Below, piece after piece: positions 1-10,300 of a stretch of DNA of 64,000 bases (the stretch's first letter is position 1; each line of letters begins with the position of its first letter). Under the pieces are notes generated by a model. That model ran no database searches. It was not told the DNA's origin and was given only the letters and a program-made list of their open reading frames with translations. Position numbers and translations under genes: made by a program. Location: NCBI GenBank assembly GCA_030761205.1, contig JAULJL010000040.1:12966603-13030602 (forward strand), written 5' to 3'. This DNA is from Fremontodendron californicum (taxonomy: Eukaryota > Streptophyta > Magnoliopsida > Malvales > Malvaceae).

Positions 1-791
1 AATGGCTTGAACCAATCAAAAATGGGGAAGATCGAGAGGGAAGGAAGAAAGAAAAAAAATTCTATTTTTTATTAAAAAAATATTATTTTTTATTTTTAAA
101 ATTAAAATAATTATTACATCATTATTGATCTTAAATGTCAAATTTTCATTGAATAAAAAAAATTACGTAATCTAATATTTAACTGTATCGCTGATAAATA
201 CTACAATAATACATGTAATAAAATTTTAAATATCCAAATAATTATTTTTAAAATAAAGGTAGCATAGGGGAAGATTTAATAAATTTTAATGATTATTCGT
301 GACATTATTTCAAAAAGAAAAAGAAAAAGAAGGACAAGAAAGGACTGCATTCAAGCGGATTGGTTTTGCCGTTATAGTGGCAAATTTGTAATTTTCAACA
401 AATACTACAACTGATAGCAACTGGCGAGCGGCAATGAAACGAAGATGAAAGAAGACAAAAAAGAAGAAAAAAGAAAAATAAAAGAGAGAGAAAGAATGAA
501 AGATGCCTCTTAATTCTCAGAGCTCACTCTTAAAATTCTTTTACTCTCATACCGACATTTCCTACTTTCCATTGCTTACATAACAAAACAAAACAAAACA
601 AAACAAACCAAATAATTTCTTCTGAAATTCTCACCTTTCCCTTCACCAATCTACCTTTACTTAGTTTCTACATTTCCTTTCTTTTTTTTTTGGCTTTCGG
701 TTGTTGAGTTTTTCTTAGTAGTTCTTTGAGATCTTTTTATTAGTCTTTCTTTTTGGGGAAAGAATTGTTACCCATTTGAGAAAAAGCTGAA
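1..791 (+). promoter_or_regulatory. Upstream region and 5' leader of the NAT11 gene
   Basis: No coding sequence is recognisable here. The first 300 bases are AT-rich. A purine-rich stretch lies at about 310-500. A short AAAAC repeat lies at about 580-606, and a pyrimidine-rich stretch runs to the start codon at 792. I see no clear TATA box, so the transcription start is not placed. The purine and pyrimidine tracts resemble plant promoter and leader sequence, which is inference. Confidence 0.4.
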
Positions 792-3700
792 ATGGAAACT
801 GGGTCAAACTCATATTCACTACAAAAGGCAGAGATTTTAAAAGGAAGAGGCAACAAGCTTGGTTCAATGTTACCAAAGATTGAACCCTTTGTGCCTAAAA
901 GAGATCAAAACCATAACCCAAGAGAGTTAAGATCTTGGGCTAAAAGAACGGGTTTTGTCTCTCACTTATCTGGAGAAACCGGCACTGCTAGTTCTACTGA
1001 AAGATTTGACAGTTCCACTGGGTTTCATGGGGAAAGAGGTGGCCGTGATCAAAGAGCAGGCGGGTCATCTCCAAAAATCGAGATTGACCCTGTTTTGGGC
1101 CGGACTAGACCCAATACAGGGATTGAAATTGAAATGGATTCGGGTTCTGGGTCCGGGTCAGGTTCCAGGCAAGGAAGGAAGACAGTTGCAGATGAGAATG
1201 GGAATGGTTTGGGGGAGAAAGTTGGGTTAAATGGGAATGGGAATAGGAATAGGAATGTACATGCGGTGGAAAATAGGAACGGGAATGGGAATGGGAATGG
1301 TGTGCCAGGTGTTACACCAGTAGTTGTTGAACAGAAGAATGAGGAGGGAAAGGGTGAAAGGGATGTGGAAGTTGGGATGTTTCCAGGCGGTGAAGAGCAT
1401 GGTCATGAAGGGTGGAGTGGTCATCATCCGGGGTTGAAGGTTGGGTTAAGAGATAATCCGGGTTTTGGTTAGTTTCTTTTTATTCCACCTTTTGTTTGTT
1501 TGTTTTATTCTTTTTTGTTTATGTTCATTGTTGATGATTACTGTTTTCTTAGTAATGCTTGTATTGACAAATGTTAGTTAGTGTTGAAGTAGGCGGTTAT
1601 TTACATTAGATTTCTGAGCTATGAAGATGTTACTAAATGAGATCACAGTATTTGTTTACTTTACGCTTATCATTTGTGAAAGGACAGGTGGGCTCATCAA
1701 TATTGTCAAACATTTATTTGAAGTTTCCAATTCCATCATGGTTCTTATTTATATCATGGAGATATTTGATGCTTTAACCAAAGGGAGGGACATGATATTA
1801 TTGATTTTTCAGAACCTACACCAAATCATGAAAAACCTAAATCATGAATTGCTTTCCACAATTAAAGGGTTCTTGAATCTTGTAGTCACCACTGAATCCT
1901 TTAAAACGTCTTGGATAACTAGGAAGAAATCAGTACGTACTACTGATTCTCATCTGATTATCTTTATCTACAGGAGCACTAATATATTATGGCCTGCAGC
2001 ACTTTTTATCATTGGCGGGTTCGCTTATATTCATTCCATCGGTAATGGTACCAGCCATGGGCGGAACAGATGTAAGCTTCTTTCTCTATAGAAGTATTGA
2101 TTGCTTGACATCTAACACAATTGGAATATGAAATGCATTGATATTTCTGATATGTGATGCAGAAAGATACTGCCACTGTAATTTCTACAATGCTGCTAGT
2201 TTCTGGCATTAGTACAATTCTACACTCCTACTTTGGTACCCGGCTTCCATTAGTTCAAGGAAGTTCATTCATCTATCTGGCGCCAGCGCTAGTTATCATC
2301 AATGCTCGGGATTATAGAAATCTCACAGAACATGTAAGTTAAGTAAAAGAAAATGAGTGTTATACCTTCTGCTGTCAGTTTCTTTTTTCTTTTATTTATA
2401 TAGTTTTAGCTTCACCATAAATGGCTTTGGTGCTCTAAATTCTGGTCAAATTAATGAATGTGATAACTCTTTATTTTCATCAAAATTTTACCCCTATTTG
2501 TCGGAAGAATTGAGCGCATCTTTAGTTCATGGCTTGCAAACTTAAACTAGTGTTTCTTGCAATACAATCTTATTCTAGTTTCAATAATATATGTTTTTTT
2601 TTTACTGTAGAAATTCAGGCACATAATGAGAGAGCTGCAAGGAGCTATTATTGTTGGTTCAGTATTCCAAAGTATCTTGGGATTCACTGGTTTGATGTCT
2701 CTTTTACTGAGGTAATTCTATCAGAATGCTTGTTCATAGATATTATTTCTCAGACTACTTCTAAGTCCTACTCTTCGTACTATTTATCTACAATTGTTCA
2801 TTCACTCTCAGTGTGCAATGCTGTGCTAAAATAAAAGGAACTTAATGCTTGATAAGCTTCTTCTCTCCTAATGTTTCTACAATCTTATATGACCAGGGGG
2901 AGATCGTGGTTCTTAAGAATGAATGATCATTACGTTTTGCATGGGAGGGGGATCTTTATTTGTTTTATAGTGGTAGTAAATAGTTTATTATGAGAAACTA
3001 CCATGTCAAGTGTCTGCACACCATTTAGTATAATGATATAAGTTGGAATCACTTAAGGAGTTAATTGTTTCTTTGTTTTGTAATCTCATTTTGCAGATTG
3101 ATTAACCCAGTTGTGGTTGCACCAACTGTTGCCGCTGTGGGTTTAGCATTCTTTAGTTATGGTTTTCCACAGGCTGGTAGTTGTGTAGAAGTCAGTGTTC
3201 CCCTGATATTGTTGGTTCTTGTATGTACCCTGGTGAGTGATTTCCTGAGCAAAGCAAGTTGAATATTGGGTAGTTACTGAGTAAATCAATAATTTGATAC
3301 TTTAATTTTTATTATTCTTTTTAAGGATGTCTTCCAAACAGTTATTTATTTTTGCGTACTTTTTTTCTAGTATCTTCGAGGAATATCCATTTTTGGGCAT
3401 CGATTGTTTCGAATATATGCAGTACGTACTCTCACCTTTCATCTTGTTATTCTTTCTAAAACTTGATTTCATTTTTTTTTTTAATATCTAGTGTTACTCA
3501 CAAGCTACCCTTTCTTCAGTTCCTCCTTTGGGGTAATGAGCTACTAACTAAAAGTTAACCAGTTATGTGCAGTAAAAATTTCTTACTTCCTTAAAGACGA
3601 AAGCCTAAATATTTAGGCGAATAACAAGATAATTTGTCGCTTCTTGGTCACTGCTTGTTATGTTATATACTTGAATACCTATTGTTTATCAACTCTTGTT

Positions 3701-6466
3701 ATCAGTGATGGTGTTTTGTTCTAGATTTTTGGTGGGTGTAGTCAAAGGATTTATATTCCCCTTGAAAATGCCCCACGCTCTATCTAAACCGATTTCCTTA
3801 ACAAACTGACTTTTATTTTACTGTCAGCATTGAACTCTTTGTAGCATTGCATCAATCTATGGTATATCAATACCCATCATCATGACTTCTGCTTTAACTG
3901 TCCTTGAAGTTTTCTTCTCATACCACCTTATAAAATAGTGCATCTGATATATACCTTATGTCTAACAGAACCATCTTTGGAGGAAACGGGATGTAAAAAG
4001 GATTTGTCCTAGAGATCTGCTTGAGTCAGAATGTCCCTCATAAGAATGATTAAGGTCCCATTGTTCTAAAAAAATAAACAAATTTGGAAGTACCATGTGA
4101 ATGATTTTTCGTCTTTCTTTCACTAGTCCCATTCAAGGATTAATTTGTCTCTCTTCCATCAGCTATGACCTGAAGCTGAATGTTTCACCAGTGAAAAGCT
4201 GATTAGCAGTGCTTCCTGTAGAAAGACCCCTCTTATACCCCTACCACAGCAGAAGTAGAATTAAAATATTAAGCATTTAAAAAGTTTACCACACTTGTTT
4301 CTGTTGAGTTCTGGGTTTTGGTCTGTCAGAGTAATTGGTAGGTTCTTTTTTTTTGGTAAAGATATTGTTAATTGATCATCATGTCATTGTTTGATCACTG
4401 CAGGTTCCTCTGAGTGTTATGATTACATGGACTTATGCATTCTTTCTGACAGCTGGAGGAGCTTATGATTACAAAGGCTGCAACCCTGACATTCCCAGTT
4501 CAAACATGTTAGTTGATGAGTGCAGAAAACATGCATATACCATGAGGCATTGCAGAACTGATGTTTCAAATGCATTGAGAGCTGCTGCGTGGGTCAGAAT
4601 TCCCTACCCTTTACAGTGGGGTGTCCCTATCTTCCATTTCAGGACGTCTTTGATCATGATCATTGTGTCACTTGTTGCATCAGTGGATTCGGTTAGTAGT
4701 TTATATGTGCCAAAATATCAGTAATGAACCGAGTGATGGAAATACTTGATTTTGGAAAAGTTTTTACCCTCCAGAATTTTCTTGTATAGTTCTATTTATG
4801 AAATGCCTAAATAGCTAAGTCTAGAAAAAGAAATGAGATGAAGAAAACAGAGCAGCCCAACTGATTTTTTGAAGTCAAATGTGTTTTAATGTCTGTAAAT
4901 GAAAGGCACTGAACAAGAAAATAATGGTGATAGCCCTGACATAGCTGCTTGTGATACAATGACTAACCAGGTTGGAACATATCACTCTGCATCTTTGCTA
5001 GTCAGTTCAAAGCCTCCAACTCCAGGAGTAGTCAGCAGAGGCATTGCATTGGAAGGTTTCTGTAGCATGCTGGCTGGACTTTGGGGTTCTGGTACTGGCT
5101 CAACAACTTTGATGGAAAATACACATACGATAAACATAACAAAGATGGCAAGCCGAAGAGCTGTTGTATTTGGAGCACTTTTCTTGATCCTCTTCTCGTT
5201 TGTAGGTAAAGTCAAAATTCAAACTTGGTTGGAAAAAGCTTCTTGATGCATGGTGGATAGATGATAGAATGTTTTTTTTTTTGAAGGTCCTAATCTAGGC
5301 ATAACCCCCCAACCCCCTATCTAATTAACTCACCTGAAAAGTACATTATGAGCCTAAGTCCTCTCGAACCCGCAACCTCTAGGAGTCTATCAACACCATC
5401 ATGCCATCTGAGCTAGTACTCAATTGGCTAGAGATGATAGAATGTTATTCAAGGGATATGGATATGATTTTGGGGTTTATTAAATCTGTCCTACTAGCTG
5501 TATATCTAATCTGGGTGATGCATTCCCAAAAAAGAAAAAGAAACAGTGATTAGATTAAATCAATTGGATTTCCTCCAATCTGATCTTACAGGTTGATACC
5601 TGTATGAAGTCTTGGATGCAGTATCCATGGGTTCCATATGCCATTCAATATGCCTTGCTAGATAATTTATCTTGTTTATCATAAATGTGGTTAGGTAGAT
5701 ATTATGTTGACTTCTTGACTTTTGTGTGACAGGAAAAGTGGGTGCAATTCTTGCTTCAATACCACTGTCCTTGGCTGCTTCAATTTTGTGCTTCATGTGG
5801 GCCCTTGTTGTGGCTGTAGGCCTCTCAACCTTGCAATACACTCAAACAGCAAGTTTTAGGAACATAACCATAGTTGGGGTGTCCTTGTTTCTTGGTTTAT
5901 CCATTCCTGCCTATTTCCAACAGTACCAACACGAGTCGAGTTTGATGCTGCCAAGTTATTTTGTTCCATATGCAGCTGCATCGGATGGACCGGTCCACAC
6001 TGTTAGCGAACAAGTAAGTTCAAGATCTACATATGTTTTTGAATCATGATGTAGACTGCCAGCACTCTAGCGGCTAAGCTGATGATACGCGGATGTATAC
6101 ACACCCTGTATTTCTTTGGTTTTGTGATTTATTATGTTGTTCTCCATTTTCTTAATCTATGTTTACTTGGACGAAGAGTCGGAGCAACATAGTTCCTAAT
6201 TGTATGAAAGAGTTTTAACATTTTGTTTTATGAATGTGTTTCAGCTTGATTTTGCTCTAAATGCACTCATGTCTATGAACATGGTGGTTACACTCCTGGT
6301 CGCATTTGTACTCGACAACACTGTCCCAGGCAGCCGGCAAGAACGAGGAGTGTACATTTGGTCGCGTTCTGAAGATGTCGCAATTGATCCATCTTTGCAT
6401 TCAGATTACTCTCTGCCTGGAAAATTTGCCTCGCTTTGTTGTTGTTCAAGATGTTTGCGTGCATAA
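792..6466 (+). CDS. NAT11: Nucleobase-ascorbate transporter 11-like (NAT/NCS2 permease), 10 exons
   Basis: Exons: 792-1467, 1974-2071, 2163-2333, 2611-2711, 3097-3232, 3371-3421, 4404-4691, 4971-5205, 5733-6013, 6245-6466. All junctions are GT-AG and the frame is continuous (2259 nt, 752 residues). NAT/NCS2 proteins are proton-coupled membrane permeases for nucleobases, xanthine/urate or ascorbate; the substrate here cannot be read from sequence. A cytosolic N-terminal extension of about 215 residues contains FVPK...ELRSWAKRTGFV, typical of NAT11/NAT12. The polytopic membrane core then follows. YYGLQH, with the conserved Gln-His, is at about 230-235, and the NAT signature region PPTPGVVSRG at about 522-531. 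IPYPLQWG, DSVGTYHSAS and LDNTVPGS are also present. The core matches my memory of Arabidopsis NAT11 closely, and the C terminus is Cys-rich. The extension holds Gly/Ser and Asn/Gly/Arg low-complexity runs (about 112-170). The gene looks intact, and a SINE lies in intron 8. Confidence 0.93.
5274..5431 (-). mobile_element. tRNA-derived SINE in intron 8 of NAT11
   Basis: Read on the minus strand, this has a pol III A-box-like TAGCTCAGATGG (complement of 5404-5415) and a B-box-like GGGTTCGAGAGG (complement of 5360-5371). It ends in a poly(A) tail, seen as the T run from 5272. It is flanked by a 15-bp direct repeat, AGATGATAGAATGTT, at 5259-5273 and 5432-5446, which is the target-site duplication. 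It is too divergent and lacks the fold for a tRNA gene. It is antisense to NAT11 and leaves the splice sites untouched. Confidence 0.85.
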
Positions 6467-7392
6467 TATTCAGCAGAAGATAGCTTGTGCTTCAGCTTGA
6501 AGTTTCTTTCAGACCAAAAAATAGGTAAGTTTTTTTTACTGAAAGGCACTTCCTCAATATTGCGCATAACAGAGCTTGGAGATGGTTTGGGTCAGTGATA
6601 GAGTTTCAAATACATAATAATTCTTTTGCAACACGAAATTCTTACAAATAGAATTAGTAATAGCATCTTTGTAATTGATTGTTCAAGTTGAAAACAATTA
6701 ATATTCTTTTAATGAAATATTTTCTTGTATGTGTTTTCCATTTGAAGTTTGGAATGGACGGCAGCGGATTAACTTAATTTGCATGATATTCGAATCCATT
6801 TATTATCTGTTTACTAACCGAATACGCATCGGGTTTAGATAGCAATGTCGGATATCCAAATCTGTTAAATGTACAAATTCATTAAATTAATTTTTTTAAA
6901 GATAAAAATATAAAATTAAATATGTAAACAGATATCTGATTTGAATATCCGAATTTGTTATTCATATAAGTAAAGCGGATTCGGACAATGGATTCAGATA
7001 TTCTGATACTATTCAAATTAAAACAAAGCAGATTCGAATATCGGATATTCAAAAGTTTCTATTCGAATCCGTTACGGATAGTAAATTTAATATCCGAATT
7101 CGCAATATCAAAATTTGCAAAAATCGGATCGAATAATGTCGGATATTCGATTTTTAATATCGGCCTATTATCTTCTCTTTTTTCATGTACAGCAAGGAAA
7201 TGAAATGGAACAAAAAATAGTGAAAATCTTGAATGTATGTTCCAAAGTGCTGCAATAAAAGAAACATTAATCAAACAGCTCAATCTCTGTCTCTATATAC
7301 AAAATTGTTTTGCAATGATTTTACTTGTATGCTTTGGCTAGCACTGTTACTTGGTCATAGGAAAAGCAATAATCAATGAAGAGATCCGAATA
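6467..7392. repeat. NAT11 3' flank and hAT-like repeat with ATCCGAAT-type motifs
   Basis: The first 250 bases should hold the NAT11 3' UTR. From about 6755 to 7170 the sequence is dense in variants of GATATCCGAAT and its complement, with an AT-rich centre. This is the usual look of a non-autonomous hAT element with subterminal motifs. I could not fix its ends or a target-site duplication. Bases 7170-7392 lie between this repeat and the stop codon of the minus-strand U-box gene and probably contain that gene's 3' UTR. Confidence 0.5.
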
Positions 7393-10300
7393 TCAAATCT
7401 TTAAATCTGCAGAAGCAAAGGCAAAATTTGATGATTGATTCTGCTGCCATTCCTGGATGAGGGAACGGAGGGTGTGATTTGGGGTCAGGAATTTGTGGTT
7501 AAGACTCAAATTTGTCATGGGAGATGTAGCATGCCCCATCTTCAGCCATTCCTCTATGGCTTCCAATTCATACGAAAACCCATCAGCTGCTACATGTGGA
7601 TTTTTCATCACTTCCTGCACCCGACAATAGAGTTAGAGCAAAAACATGGAGAAAACCGAAAATCGATTCGAATCATAGTGTTCGATTGGTTTTAGTTCGC
7701 TTTTTATTGAATTCGGTTCGAATTCGGGTAATAATTAGGTTTATTCAGTTCGATTCGGTTTTCAGTTCAGAAATTAAAAGACTGCAATTAGTCGAATCGA
7801 ACCGAATTATATTTTTTTAATTATTTTTTATTTTTTATAATATAAAAAAATAAATATGTTATTTCTAAATTAGTGAAAAAAAACTTAAAAATACTATAGA
7901 AAAAGATAATTTTCTAAAATTTTAAAAATTGATGAATTGAACCGATCCAATCCGATGGAATTCGGTTAGAATTGGTTCATTTTTTATGTTATTCGTTTCG
8001 ATTTTTAAAAAATCAGAATACTACACATTAACCGTAATTTTTTTCAAAACCGAACCGTTATCATCCCTACCCGAGAAACAACCTCAAATATATCAAAACA
8101 TCATCAAACATCATGGTTAAGAGTCAAGTTTTGAGAGAGACCCAACCTGGAATATGGGGCAAAGGAAAACACCTGGTACATCACTTGAGTCTTCTTCTAT
8201 GTTTACATTTTCATTGCTCACCACTTCAAATCCTCCTCTAGCCATCAGATCATCAGCTTTCTTTTTCACCTCATCTAGCCCTTCCATCACAGTTCCAATC
8301 TGCAAATCTATGTTGACCACCCCACGGTTAACAGACAAACATTTCATGGATAATCCTACAAGTTCCATTGCCAAATCCAAAGGCCATTTCCCTGCAATAT
8401 TTTCATCCAAAACCTGAACAAGAACCGCCCTATCCGCTGCCATTGCATCTTCAATCGGCCCGGGCCAATTCCTCCCAGTTAACATATGCATCAATAAAAC
8501 CCCAAAAGCCTGAATATCTGATCTCAGATTATAGTGATCATGGTGCTGAGTCGTCAAGCCATAGCCACTAATCTTTGCAACAAGATTACGGTCTAGGAGG
8601 ATGTTGGACGTTGTGAGTTGACCGTAAATTATTGGCCTGGGCTTAGCGGAGTGTAGGAAGCTCAAGCAGGAGCAAACCTCATGGGATATTCGGATACGAT
8701 CATACCACCCAAGGACCTTGTTTCTGTTTGTTTTCCTAGAGTTTCTTTGGGAGGTAAATAAAATGTCTCTCAAGTTCCCATTATGCATGTATTCAAAGAT
8801 TATGCATTTTAGGTCGGAGCAGAATCCCATTATAGCAACCAAATGCGGATGTCGGATGTGGTTAAGAAGCCTCACCTACAAATTATAAGACCCAATTCAT
8901 CATTTTATTAGACTAAACTAAGTTCTCGTTTAGTTTAGTATTGTTGTTGACACAGCTTTTGAGGTTAAAAACTGCGTTTCATCACAAACGCAATGCTAAA
9001 CCGGTAAATTTTTTTGGTTTTTGCGGGTTGAAAAAAATGAGGCTTTTAGGCTTTAGAAGCTGGCTTTTGGATAAAATGATTTTATTATCCTCACATATCT
9101 ATACTTTTATTATTTTAATCATTTTTTTGACATTTCAATTTCTCACAGTTCACAGCAATGTCAAACATTTAAAAGTTCTTAAATCACAATTTTTCGTCAC
9201 ACTTTTTAAACATACTTTTTTTTTTTACCCAAGTTTTTTCCAACAGCAATACTAAATTAGCTCTAAACTAAAGCCGATTTAACTTTGTTATTTTCACAAC
9301 TTTTGAGGTCAAAAGTTACGTTTCACCGCAAGTCTCAATGCTAAATTGGTAAAAAAAATTAACTTTTACGATTAAAATCATGATTTGATAACTCAAATAA
9401 AAAAGTAAAAAAAAATGAAATTTTTATGATTTGAAAGTTATTTTTGAGTAAAATTATTTTATTATCCTCACAATAGTTTTTCACAAGCAATATTGAATAA
9501 AACATTCTTAAATCACATTTTTTCACTATATATATATTTTTTTTCGACAGCAATGCTAAATTAACCCAAAAGAATTTACGAGTTACTATCTTTTTCAGGA
9601 AGAAATGTGACTACCAATTAGATTAGGCCTAGCTATTAATATAAGCAAAGCTAGAAGAAGTCTTATTACCTTAGCTTGAAAATCTTCTTGAGACAATCCA
9701 TTAACAGAATTGAGCATCTTGATTGCAACTGTTGAATGATTGATTCGTCCTCGATATACATTATTCAACCAATCCCCTCCTGATTTCAATCTCAAACGCT
9801 CCGAAAAATCATCAGTCGCCAATCTGATATCCTCAGCTGTGTACTCTCTGTAACTACAGCTTAATTCACTCAATCTTGCAACATTTCCAATTGCTTCTTT
9901 TTCTCTACAAAACTCTATTCTACGTTGAAGAACATCCCTTTGTCGCCTCAATTCTTCAATTCCCCTTACCATCTCGGTTCTTGTAATTACAGCCTTTTCT
10001 AACTGAGCCTCTGCATTTGCTCTTGCCGTACTTGATATCTGGAGTTTGTTTGATAGTTCAGCTTGGAGTTCCATAAGTGAATTTAGCCTATTTTTGCTCT
10101 CTTCAACATCTCTTATAACTTCGTAAAGTTGCTCTTTTTCGGTGTCCAATATTTTCTTTATCTCTAATCGTTGGGTAACCTCTTCTTTTATCAGAGTTTC
10201 AAGTTCCTCAGCCTAATAGAAGATGGATGATTTTTAAGGCACCAATTTTTTTTTTTTTTTGTTGTTGAAAGAAATCAAAAACCACTTTGGGTAGGTAATC

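Noticed and set aside
1621..2091. 156-codon frame reading through intron 1 and exon 2 of NAT11
   Set aside because: Exon 2 is in a different frame that matches the transporter family exactly; this one is a shadow.
5341..5415. Possible minus-strand tRNA gene in a NAT11 intron
   Set aside because: A and B boxes are present but no cloverleaf forms; the flanking 15-bp duplication and poly(A) show a SINE.
8919..9553. Open frames of 60-100 codons in intron 6 of the U-box gene
   Set aside because: They fall in a duplicated MITE-like repeat with extreme AT bias and no conserved motif.
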